The notes below the pieces were generated by a model, which searched no databases, was not told the DNA's origin, and saw only the letters and a list, made by a program, of their open reading frames with translations. From the NCBI GenBank assembly GCA_013350335.1, contig CM023537.1, positions 11,881,384 to 11,945,383 on the forward strand: a stretch of 64,000 nt of DNA. Direction: 5' to 3'. Shown here one piece after another: positions 14,101 through 23,145 of this stretch (position 1 is the stretch's first letter; the number at the start of each line of letters is the position of its first letter). Origin of the DNA: Chimonanthus salicifolius. Its lineage: Eukaryota; Streptophyta; Magnoliopsida; Laurales; Calycanthaceae. The translations under genes were made by a program, and so were the position numbers.

Positions 14101-17100
14101 TTTCAAAAAAAAAAAAAAAATCCAATTAGATTGGAGGAGGACGTTCTGAAAATTCAACATAGAAAATGGCACACATTTTCCTCTCTTATTAAAAAAAACC
14201 AGCAAATGAACTTTCAATCATGATAGCTTGCAGCACAGTAGAAAGCACTCCATATTGCAATCTTGAGGTCCATGTTGCAATCTTGAGGTTGCAGGTTGGA
14301 GTCACGACTCACATTCCAAAACAAAAAGCCACTATGGAAATGTATGGCGTCGCCAGTAGCATTCCAAAACAAAAAACCACTATGGAAATGTAAAGAGTGG
14401 CACTCTATTTTGGTGCACTGCTTGTGCCCTTTTCAATGAAGTTACAATTATTTTTTTGTAGAAAAAAAAAACAGGTGGCATTATTATCAATTGCACCAAT
14501 AAGACTACCAAGACTCAATACCGAGATTATCCCTTAAATGGGTCCTAGGCCATAATTGGGTGAGACACATAGAAGACCACATAGATAGATAATGGGTAAA
14601 AGTTTCACCACCGATCAATCATCATAGCCATGTCAGTTTAACATTTAAGTTTTGATGATCACATAGGATGATCAAATGGGGAAACTTCAAACACAACATA
14701 AAATGTGGTCCCATACCCATCACACCGAACTATGTGAGGGCAAGACCTATTTAAGAGACAATCTCGAAATTGAGTCTTACCAAAAAAAGTCTCTATAAAC
14801 TTTTTGCACTAATGTCCTAATTTTCCGCAACACCTTTTTTCTAGAGGAAATCAGCAAGAAATCTTGAATGATGTGTGCAAAGCATAACTGTTTGGCATGA
14901 TTATCTCATCGTAATTAGAACAACATGAATGCTTTTATTGACAAGTAGCACGTGATGCATTGCTCAACTTGACTTCATTGAACAACAGAGCCCCGAGATA
15001 AAAAAAACCCAAGGTTTATCGATAGCCATCAAATCTATTATATATTTGGATTGGATGGCTAGGAATCACCTTTGACGCTTATGGTGGGTAGTCTGCAGGC
15101 AGGCCTTCAATACAATAGGTCCAATAGTTAACAAATGCCACATGATAATAAGAGCAACACTAGAATGGAAAGAGGATAGAAATAATAGCTTCAAATCGTT
15201 TTGTGTAGCTTTTCAAAAACCAACTCTTTTGCACAAGTGGTTTGAGGAAACTACACAGCTTTATTTGATGTGAGGTCAAGAAAATTAATGGTTGAAGTTG
15301 AAAACCCAAGTTCCTAACTTAAAAATGAGCTTCAAGTTCAGCTATCCATTTTCAAGGCATTGTATCAAGAGTTAAAGCTATCAAAATAGTTAAAAGTTTG
15401 GTGGGAGATGATATGATGAATTAGGGGTGAAACTTGGGTTAGGTTTTAACCGGACCCTGCATGACCCGATCCGAGAAATCAAGTGGGTTGGGTTCTACAT
15501 TTTTTAAATTAGGGTTGGATTAGGTTGAAGAAAAAACTCGAATTAAAGTCGGGTTGGGTCGGATTAAGCTTTTTTAAATTTGACCCGACCCGACCCAAAT
15601 TAACTCAACCTGACCCACTCAAAAAATTTTATATAGCACTTGGATTGAGTCATGTCAACAATTCGGGCCAGCACTCGGGTTGAGCCAGGTTAGCAATTCG
15701 GGTCAGGTTAGGTTGAGCAATTTGGGTCAGCAATTCAGATCGGGTCGAGTTCAATAATTTTTCATATGGAGTTGAGTTGGGTTTAGCCTGAGTTTCAGTC
15801 CTATTATGAGTTTTAGCGTATGAATTGATCTAAAAGTTTTCTTTCACTTGACACGACCAATGGGCCCCAACAATTGCGACTTATATAAATTTAGAAATGG
15901 GTCTCTTGTTTACATATAGGTGCAGCATATTATTATTTTTATGACCCATGCCACTAGGTGAACCCCACGTTATTGCACTTTAAATGAGTTAGGTGAGTGA
16001 AATAATGAGAATTAACTACTTGTCAAGCTTGAAGCATATCCAATTTCAAAAGTTGAATAAAAAAATATCTACCATATACCCATGGAACTGTGTGAAGCTC
16101 AAATCAATAGTTGAGATTATCAAATGGGCTTCAAAACTGTCACACCCCCAGATCTCAAGATTCGCCGCCCCTCCTTGTCACATACTCACATGGACCATTA
16201 ACAAAAAAACCAATATATAAGTACAAGAAATCCCCTTTTAGTATTTTTTAATTGCTATTGCGATTCAATTTGTCAAGTATTTATTTCCAACTTAATCTAG
16301 TTAGTGAACTGAATCGATCTAGTTCAATTTCATTTAAAACTTATAATTCTAATTTCTTTAATTTAATCAACCTTTAATCTTTAAATTGCTATATTTATCC
16401 TGGTGGAGAGCATGCCTCAACTTGAATGGAGGATTTTTTAGAAAGTTAATTAACAAGAACATGTCATTTTCTCAATATATAAGTTTTGACACATCATTTA
16501 AGGTTAGATATTGTAAATGAGAGAACTAATTAATTAATTAGCTGATTATCGATTACGCATATCTAACTGAAAAATTAGATTACATCATTTAAATTAACGA
16601 TCTAAAATCAGAGCCCCTGCAGAGGAAAAGGCTTTCAGTGCCGGTCTGTCTGAACAATGGCTTGATTCAAATCAATGGACTAAAGAGTGAATGAAATGAA
16701 CTTACTGCTACAAAATAGCAAGTTATATATCAAACTATAAACTCAGAATTCAAATATGAATTAGGCAAATTGTGATAATTATAATTTGGAAGCACAGATG
16801 AAAATTATGTTTTTAAACACTATAAAATTATAAGTTAACAAATTCACATTTAATCAATTTATATAAATGCTTTTTAGGAAATGACATTTTTAATTTATTT
16901 ATTTCCAATGAATTTATTATGTTGAGGGTGGTGGTTTGATGAAAAGTTGAAAACGGTAATCATTCATTCAAAGCAGTGTCAGAGCGTGTCACAAGAATAG
17001 AGGCCCGTCGTTTCGTCATCAGTTCCCTCCCGTCTGAGTTGCATTTTTTTTTTATAATAAAATGTTTCATCTCTTTTTATAATAATAATAATTCATTTAA

Positions 17101-17761
17101 ATGAGTGTGCCTCCAAAACACCTCATAATCATAGTATCATATTCACCGGAAAGGAAAATAATAACCTCTGAGGTTCTGAAAGAAAATAAAATAAGATTGA
17201 CAATGACGACGGCGAAGAAGAAGAACTGACCTTGCCGGCAATAACATCATCGGCGAACTTACACACAGCATCGAGTGTCGTCTCAATCTTGGACCTCAGA
17301 AACGAGTTAGGCGCCAATCGGGAATTCCTCAACCAGTAATGCCCAACCATCCGCCCCTCATCCGGGTTGGCTATGGCGCCGCGCTCCAGATTCTGCATAG
17401 CAAGAAAGGCCTTCTGGAATCTGGGCTCCATTTCGCCCAAGAAATCGTCCGTAAACCCTATCCGGCTCACATCCAGAAAGAGACCTAACTCCTTGTGCTG
17501 GTAGAGCCAGTCTACGTATCTCTGCCAAAGGACGGTGGAGTCCTTTTCCAACCCCTTCTTCTCCAACGGCGGGGATTCAAGCTGGCTCAAGTCCGCTGGA
17601 ATTTCTCGCGCGACCGACCGTACCAGACGGAAGAGAACAGGCTTGGGTCGGACGAACAGCGGTGATGGTGAGTATTTGATGTGGGTTTTGGAGGAGAAGG
17701 AGATGGGATTCTCGCGTCTAATGGTGGGAGAAGAAGAGCAGATGCCTGAGAATGAAGCCAT
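1762..17761 (-). CDS. PGI1: Glucose-6-phosphate isomerase, plastidic (PGI1-type), complete 14-exon gene
   Basis: Interconverts glucose-6-P and fructose-6-P in the plastid stroma, feeding starch synthesis. Coding exons in transcription order: 17231-17761, 12817-12939, 12376-12474, 12188-12271, 10116-10259, 9960-10025, 6975-7043, 6588-6695, 6068-6120, 5840-5978, 4540-4696, 4328-4406, 2003-2069, 1762-1896 (stop TAA). All phases join to a 617-aa protein, close to the roughly 613 aa of the Arabidopsis plastid enzyme as I recall it. The first ~50 residues are Ser/Pro/Arg-rich with few acidic residues, a typical transit peptide. Visible landmarks are the phosphate-binding SGGT (252-255), the family signature [14 protein letters not shown] (307-320), the probable catalytic Glu in VMESVGKEF (396) and the His in GSTDQH (425). 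Eleven introns are GT-AG. The introns after exons 5 and 12 use GC donors. The protein is the plastid/bacterial-like type, not the cytosolic one. The gene is stretched by antisense LINE tails in introns 1, 4, 6 and 12. Confidence 0.97.
2704..3095 (+). mobile_element. LINE RNase H remnant in PGI intron 12
   Basis: Plus-strand translation gives [12 protein letters not shown], the N-terminal strand of the RNase H domain found at the C-terminus of plant L1-type LINE polyproteins. About 320 bp later it gives [13 protein letters not shown], the C-terminal [14 protein letters not shown] motif of the same domain. Stops and frame changes separate the two, so it is a dead fragment. It is antisense to PGI. 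Confidence 0.7.
3499..3908 (+). mobile_element. Probable solo LTR in PGI intron 12
   Basis: A 410-bp block starts TGTAGGAG and is flanked by the 5-bp direct repeat AGTGA (3494-3498 and 3909-3913), the size expected for LTR-retrotransposon integration. It holds an AATATAAAG TATA-like box near 3740 after a poly-T run, and a C/T-rich 3' part. The 3' terminus is TA rather than CA, so the exact end is uncertain. No internal retroelement sequence is attached, which fits LTR-LTR recombination. Confidence 0.5.
6801..6950 (-). mobile_element. tRNA-derived SINE copy, family A
   Basis: Read on the minus strand, it has a tRNA-like head with a B-box-like GGTTCAACTC, followed by a body ending in CCAATGTGGGGTAGGGGTACCC. 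The same body occurs at 9760-9908, so this is a dispersed family. It lies in PGI intron 7, in the same orientation as the host gene. Confidence 0.55.
7190..7560 (+). mobile_element. LINE 3' end (RNase H C-terminus) in PGI intron 6
   Basis: Translation shows [21 protein letters not shown], matching the terminal H-x-P-R-x-x-N-x-x-AD-x-LAK part of plant LINE RNase H. It is followed by a T/G-rich 3' UTR and an A-tract at about 7554. It is 5'-truncated and antisense to PGI. Confidence 0.7.
7960..8460 (+). mobile_element. RTE-clade LINE 3' remnant in PGI intron 6
   Basis: The frame at about 8131-8260 reads [16 protein letters not shown] and then [20 protein letters not shown]. This matches the conserved C-terminal block of plant RTE-type reverse transcriptases (MLRWMCGVTR ... 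KMRENRLRWFGHV). The usual RTE 3' end of GATGATGATC repeats follows at about 8449. It is a different clade from the L1-type tails elsewhere in this window. It is degenerate and antisense to PGI. Confidence 0.7.
9760..9908 (-). mobile_element. tRNA-derived SINE copy, family A
   Basis: On the minus strand it begins with a tRNA-like head: GTGTAGCTCAATTGTATTGA as A-box region and GGGTTTGACTCTC as B-box region. It continues into the body also seen at 6801-6950 and ends at an A/T tract near 9755. It lies in PGI intron 6, some 50 bp from exon 6. Confidence 0.6.
10310..10795 (+). mobile_element. LINE RNase H tail in PGI intron 4
   Basis: The frame at 10327-10569 encodes [17 protein letters not shown], then [15 protein letters not shown], and ends RHVRRTANG. 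These are the central and C-terminal motifs of plant LINE RNase H. The invariant D of the EGDS block is kept (EGDW). After the domain comes a 3' UTR ending in CTCAAAAGAAAAAC. It is antisense to PGI, and its 5' edge lies only about 50 bp from the exon 5 splice acceptor (10260). Confidence 0.8.
11151..11194. repeat. (AT)n microsatellite
   Basis: An uninterrupted 44-bp TA dinucleotide run in PGI intron 4. Confidence 0.95.
13560..13900 (+). mobile_element. LINE RNase H tail in PGI intron 1
   Basis: The plus strand encodes [19 protein letters not shown], the terminal motif of LINE RNase H, followed by a 3' UTR-like stretch. It is 5'-truncated and antisense to PGI. Confidence 0.7.
14222..14475 (+). 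mobile_element. Possible SINE with internal duplication
   Basis: A B-box-like GGTTGGAGTC is followed by two tandem copies of a unit containing CATTCCAAAACAAAAA and CCACTATGGAAATGTA, with an A-tract at about 14460. The A-box side is poor, so the call is weak. Confidence 0.35.
15421..15805. repeat. MITE-like element rich in GGGTCGGGT
   Basis: The ends are TAGGGGTGAAACT and AGTTTCAGTCCTA, near-perfect inverted repeats. The interior is full of GGGTTGGGT/ACCCGACCC words, so the strand folds on itself. The first ~35 bp of the same family recurs at 9913-9950, next to PGI exon 6. No exact target duplication was found. It lies in PGI intron 1. Confidence 0.45.
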
Positions 17762-18640
17762 GAATTGAATGGAAGAAAGTCAAAGGAAAAACAGCTGACT
17801 TTAAGATGGGGAATACAGGATTCGCGCAGTGAAAAGGATCTCGTTAGTCCATTTGTGGACTGGCAACGGTAGGCGGAGATGAAGAAGAAGATACAGCAGT
17901 AGCTGCGAGGTTTGATACCTGACGCTGGCTTTGAGATTTCCGCGACAAACGTACGTGCAATGGAGGGTGAGAAGCTCTTGCACGTGACTTTTTTACTTTA
18001 CTCGTGAACCATTTATTCGTTTAAAAAAGAAAGATGGAGACCATTGCGTGTAGTGCTGAGTCACAAAAATTTGAAAATTAATAAAAACTGTGATAACTTA
18101 ATTAAAATAATAAAAATATTACACAAATGTATGGCATTACATGAGCTAGGAAACTTTTTGTCAGTTTATATATAATTATAGAATGCTTCACTACTAAAAT
18201 TAAGAATCAAATATAAAATTTATTTATTAATATTGAGTTGGACTATATATTTTTGATAAAATGTGTAAAAGATAATAAAATCATTAACTATATTTTGAAA
18301 ATTTAATTACTATAAAATCATTGATTTCTCGTAACACATGGCATCAAGCTATAATAATCGGATTAAGACTTAGTCATATTTATCTAAAAATGCTGAAGAA
18401 AAAATAAAAATCATACTCACGGAGAAAAAGATATAAATCTACATTCTATTCATATTCTAAGTTTTCTTCTTTAATTTTCATACGTGAAAATTTAGTAAAA
18501 AAGTATTTTTTCAACTTCTCTTTTTAAACAAAAATATATATGGGTTTCCCTCAATTAATCATATATTAGAGTTATTTTTAGATTTTCTCTAATAACATTA
18601 TTTTTAATTATATCTCTTAAAATTAATTTACACGTACAAT
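17762..18640. other. PGI upstream/promoter region
   Basis: No coding sequence is seen. The first ~230 bp (to about 17990) is mixed in composition and probably holds the PGI 5' UTR and core promoter. The rest is very AT-rich. No confident TATA box or operator can be assigned. Confidence 0.4.
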
Positions 18641-18689
18641 GTATTATGTACATCTCCATTACACCTTGTCTTTTTACCTTTTACAGTGG

Positions 18690-19016
18690 ATTACTTTTCC
18701 AAACTCTTCCTTCTTCCATCTTCTCTTTTCCATCTTCCATCGCTACCAGTAGTCTCCATCCCTTTTTCACCTTCTCAACGTCTTCCCTCTTCTCATTTTC
18801 CACTCTTGCGTCCTGCATCTCTCCCTCTTCCTGTATCTCTTCCTAATGGGTTTGCAAACTACGGACATGGGATGGAGGCTTGAGCTTATTCTCACAGATG
18901 CAAAAGCAAGTAATAGAACCAAATGAGGCTACCTTTGTCTCCATTTTGACAGCGTGCAGCCATTCGGGATTGGTCGACGAAGGGTGTTTTTGGTTTCAAA
19001 GGATGGTGGACGTTTA
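18690..19016 (+). pseudogene. PLS-class PPR gene fragment, left arm of foldback element
   Basis: The frame around 18870-19016 reads LFSQMQKQVIEPNEATFVS and then LTACSHSGLVDEG, typical of the S/L motif of PLS-class plant PPR proteins. It is preceded by a C/T-rich stretch without coding. A diverged inverted copy lies at 21428-21775. It has no start or stop of its own, and it is a different PPR class from the intact gene at 30928-32490, so this is captured sequence rather than a gene. Confidence 0.7.
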
Positions 19017-19324
19017 CCAAATGACTTTAACGATAATTATAATGAAACAAAAAGTGTTTTAAAGAGAGAACTGCACCAAATTTTGTTGGACAATGATAAA
19101 AAAAACCTATGGCTGCATTGTAATAATCAGCATAAATGATGGTAGCAAGAGGATAGAGTGTTCGCAGTCGATCCAACTCGTTTTGAAGTAGCCTATTGTG
19201 GTACCTAGCAAACTTGTTCCATCTCTTTAGACAGCCAGTTGTTGGGTTGTAATTTTATTTGATCAATTTCTGCATAGTAAACTGTTTGAGTAGCACATAA
19301 CATAAATTTGAATCTCTTAAGAAC

Positions 19325-19972
19325 TTGATGTCAATGCAAATAGATATAGTTGCGAATGAGATTTGGAACAGTCACTTCTACTTGGAAGTCTTTTGGAAGT
19401 GTCCCCAACAGCAGACTTGGAAGTTTAATATCGGTTCCTCCAGAGGAAAGTCGGGTCTAACGTGGATCGGAGGTGTGCTTAGAAATCAAAGGGGAGAATC
19501 ATCCATCATGTTCAATGAGTCGGTGGGTATTAAAGACTCAAATGAAGCAGAAATTCTTAGCATTAAGAGAGCTCTAGTCATTTGGAAGGCTTTTGGTCAA
19601 GGTCAGTTGGTTATTGAAGGGGATTCGGCAAATGCTTTCAAATGGGTGTCTGGTTTGCGGCGCCCACCTTGGAGATTGACAAATGTGGTTAGAGAGGTGA
19701 GAAACTTGGCTAAAACAATGGGAATATCTTTCTCAATTATTGGAAGATCAGCCAATGGTGTGGCGGACTATTTTGCAAAATTGGGAGTTGACAACCTTTG
19801 GACTGGAGTTTTTTTATTGTTGTGATCTTTTATTTATTTATTCTTCTTGTATTCTGTCTCTCTTTTGTGTTTTTCTTTGGGTCTATCTCTTTTAGACCAT
19901 TTCTTTATCCTTGTAATTTCTCCTCTCTTAATGAATTTCTTTTATGACCGCTCAAAAAAAAAAAAAAAAATT
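19325..19972 (+). mobile_element. LINE 3' end with RNase H domain and poly-A tail
   Basis: A 166-codon open frame (19325-19825) covers almost the whole RNase H domain. It runs from WKFNIGSSRGKSG, through GIKDSNEAEILSIKRAL and VIEGDSANAFKWVSG, to RSANGVADYFAKLG. A 3' UTR and an A17 tail (about 19954-19970) follow. It is the best preserved LINE tail in the window. It is 5'-truncated, without reverse transcriptase, and interrupts the left arm of the foldback element. Confidence 0.85.
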
Positions 19973-20165
19973 AATGACCTATGGCACAAAGGTAGTATCT
20001 GCTCTAATTTCCACCCCCGTTCAATTGGATGATTGTAATTGTTGCCTCCAATCGCTCCCATAAGAAAAAGAGTTCTCCTCAGTTTTGGAGTCTGTAAATG
20101 AACATGTACATATTCTCTTTTAAAACACTTTTTGTTTCATTATAGTTATCGTTAAAGTCATTTGG

Positions 20166-21430
20166 GTCATTTGGTAAAGGCTCGGCATTCAGACACCTCT
20201 AAAATCTGCCAGCAGACACCGCATTTCAATTTCCAAGTGGAAATTACATTTATGCACTTCCGCGTGGAATTGATCGAACGAATCAGCAATCATTTTCGCT
20301 TCGATCGATCGATCTTAGGTATATAGAATCGTGTGATTGAACAGACAGTTCATTTTAGCTTCGTCCGATTGATCCTAACAGCACTTAAAATCGATAACAC
20401 TATCACATGGGATCTTGCGATCAATTTTACTAGCCTGTTGAACACACTGAATGTGCTTCCTTCCTATTGGTAAGCAGGATGGAGGAGCTTCCATTCCGAA
20501 AGGTGCAGTTGAGAAGAAGTTTACGTCGGTCTTTGCCTGCATACCAGCCAGTGGAGAGCATCATTTAATAGACGGCAGTAGATGTTGGAATTGCAGTAGA
20601 CAAACCCATGATCAGGAAAAGGGACGACCCCTCACCAAACCAAACCACCCTGCAGAAGCTTCTACGCCTTCCTACCTCTTCCCTCTTCCACCTTCCGCCC
20701 TCTTCCCTCTTCCTCCGGCTGCACAAAATTCTCAATTTTTTTGGAAAGCAACCCAGAGAAAATGGATCATGTGGAAAAGACCCCAAAAAGAATGTTTGAC
20801 TTTTCTGAGAATTGGTGGCTTTACTGCCGTCCTTTACCATCTACTTCTTTTCAGTCATTGAAAGTGCAAGCAAGCAGCTCAAAGGAAGTAGATGGTAACT
20901 GGATCTCACTTTGTACAGAATGAGGCAACATTCAATGGAACTGGCAAGGGACAGAGCAAACAGTTTCAGAAAATCAAAGCATGAGGAGTGGATTTTGTTC
21001 GTCACAAGATTGCGATGGCATTTTGAACTAGTATCCTCCATGGAGATCACACGAAGAAAAGAGAGAAAGACAGAGGCTGGCTTATTGATGAAGAAAGCGA
21101 CAGTATTAATAGGCAAATTTACAATACGCCGGGCTAGTAAAATCGACCGCACGATCCCATAGGAATCGTCCGATAGATTTTAAGTGTTGTTAAGATCAAT
21201 CGGACGAATCTAAAATGAACTATCTGTTCACTTGCACGAATCTAAAATGAATTATCTGTTCAATCGCACAATTCTATACGTCTAAGATCGAGCGATCGAT
21301 CGAAACAAAAATAACAGTCGATTCATTCGATCAATTCTACGTGGAATGACAGAAATGGAATTTCCATTAAGAATTTGAAATGCAGTGTCTGCTGGCAGGA
21401 ATTAGTGGTGTCTGTATGGGCGGCTTTTGG
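20166..21430. mobile_element. TIR element with ~260-bp inverted arms
   Basis: The left arm (about 20170-20440) and right arm (about 21128-21425) are inverted copies sharing blocks such as CAGACACC, GCCAGCAGACAC, CGATCGATC and TCCGATTGATC. The arms flank a unique centre (20441-21127) with small open frames I do not recognise. Long arms and captured host fragments on the outside suggest a Mutator-like (Pack-MULE) or foldback transposon. No transposase is seen and no target duplication could be fixed because insertions obscure the ends. Confidence 0.55.
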
Positions 21431-21775
21431 TAAACGCCCACTATCCTTTGAAACCAAAAACACCCTTCGTTTACCAGTCCCGAATGGCTGCACGCTGTTA
21501 AAGTGGAGACAAAGGTAGCCTCATTTGGTTCTATTCTTTGCTTTTGCTTCTGTGAGATTAAGTTCAAAGCCTCCACCCCATGTCCGCAAATCCCATTTGG
21601 AAGAGATACATGACGCGAGAGTGGAAAATGAGAAGAGGGAAGAGTTGAGAAGGGGAAAGAGGGATGGAAACTGGCAGCGATGGAAGATGGAAAAGAGAAG
21701 AGGGAAGAAGGAAGTAGTTGAGAAGAGTTTGAGAAAGGGACTGAATGAAGAAAGGGTAAAATAGAGATTTTACTC
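21428..21775 (-). pseudogene. PLS-class PPR gene fragment, right arm of foldback element
   Basis: Minus-strand translation gives IEPNEATFVSTLTACSHSG and a CFWFQRIVGVYQ-like continuation, the inverted counterpart of 18690-19016. The two copies differ by many substitutions and small indels, so the duplication is not recent. It has no independent gene structure. Confidence 0.65.
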
Positions 21776-21979
21776 AAATTTGGTGTAAGGTGATCAAATT
21801 TGTTGGTGTAAAAATCACCACCCTATATCATGACTAAAAGTAATCTTTGTCTTATTTTTTTTAAATATTCAAAGTTCTAAATTTAATATGATGTGATTCA
21901 TTAATAATCTAAATTTAATATAATAGAGTGCATTGACACATCATATTATAATATTAAAATAATAATCTTATATTCTAGG

Positions 21980-22330
21980 AAGGGTAGAAATCTCCGAAAT
22001 ATCGGCCATATCGGATATCATTGAAGATCTCTCTCTTTTTCTTTTTTTTTGAATATCGATATTTTTATATATTTTAATTTTCTGAATTAAAAAAATTAAA
22101 AAAATGAAATGAAGTTTGTTTTTGAAAAAAAAATTAATGCAAATATCGATCAATATTTGAAATATAGGCCGATATTTAATAATATGGGCTGAGATATCGG
22201 TCAGATCCAAAGAGATTTGTTTTTAAAAAAATATCGATATTTACTGATATATATCGCCGATATATCAACAATATCGGCCAATAATATTTTAGTATAGCCG
22301 ATATATATCGTATTGACTGTAAATAGACTT
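21980..22330. repeat. Degenerate ATCGGCCGAT-family element
   Basis: Scattered ATATCGGCC, GCCGATAT and ATCGATATTT words match the interior of the MITE at 22362-22638. Terminal repeats are not recognisable. It is probably an older copy adjoining the newer one. Confidence 0.45.
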
Positions 22331-22361
22331 CTTCTACAATGGTATATAAGGCACTTCTAAG

Positions 22362-22638
22362 CAGGGGTTTAAAAGTCGGTATCGGCCGATATATCGGCCG
22401 ATACGATATGTCGACCGATATATCGTTATCGGCCGATATTTTTCTCTTTCTTCTTTGTTTTTTTAAATATCGGCCGATATCGGCCGATATTTTGATATCG
22501 GGCCGATATAATACGGCCGATATCAAGGCCGATATTGTGAATATCGGCCGATACGATACATATCGGCCGATATTCACATGCCCAAAACCGATATATATCG
22601 GCCGATACGATACGTATCGGCCGATATTTAAACCCCTG
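22362..22638. mobile_element. hAT-type MITE with ATCGGCCGAT palindromes
   Basis: The 277-bp element has 12-bp perfect inverted termini, CAGGGGTTTAAA and TTTAAACCCCTG. Exact 8-bp target duplications CTTCTAAG flank it at 22354-22361 and 22639-22646. CAGGG termini plus 8-bp duplications are the hAT superfamily hallmark. The interior holds about ten copies of the self-complementary word ATCGGCCGAT, with variants. It is non-coding and non-autonomous. Relatives lie at 21980-22330 and 33283-33464. Confidence 0.85.
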
Positions 22639-22646
22639 CTTCTAAG

Positions 22647-23145
22647 TATTAGTTAAATAAATATTAAATAATTAATCTTATTTTTATCTCAAGTTACATT
22701 AACAAAATCATCTACATTTAATTATAGAAGTTATGTATTTAAATTTTAAATGTTTTTAGTTGTTGAAGTTTTCCATCCCGAGGCGAGTGCAATTTTGCCC
22801 CTTGGCTCTATACTATGAGATTTTTTAATTCTAATAAATATGATAATTTTCAATACCTATGTCACGTGTCTAGTTCCAGAGCGCGCGTCACCTCTGTTTT
22901 ATCTTATATTATCAGCATTTTCGAATCGATGCTGGGTCTAAAGTGGGTCGAAAAAAATCAGTAATCGTAAAGGTGAGAAAGCAATCATGGCCGATTGATG
23001 GGACGAAATCGAAATTTCCAATCTCTACCTTCCATTTTGAGAAAAAGTATTTTCTGCAAAATCCTGCAAAACCCTTGAATTGCAGATTCCACAAATTTCC
23101 TTCCGTCATCTGGTAGTTTTCCTCTTCCTCCTTCGAGTTTCGAGA
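22647..23145. other. Upstream region of the J-domain gene
   Basis: AT-rich DNA to about 22860, then more mixed sequence containing CACGTG (22863-22868) and GAGCGCGCGTCACC. The last ~200 bp is probably 5' UTR or core promoter of the gene at 23146. No other gene was seen. Confidence 0.4.

Noticed and set aside
14005..14110. Gly/Trp/Phe-rich minus frame
   Set aside because: Caused by the (CCCCA)n-rich tract at 14028-14055; not coding.
17231..17761. Cytosolic PGI assignment
   Set aside because: The transit-peptide-like N-terminus and the match to the plastid sequence (for example [13 protein letters not shown] joined across exons 10-11) point to the plastid isoform.
20451..20861. 136-codon plus open frame in the foldback core as a gene
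   Set aside because: Low-complexity Pro/Ser/Leu middle, no recognisable domain, and overlapping frames of similar length; may be captured sequence but not supportable as a gene.
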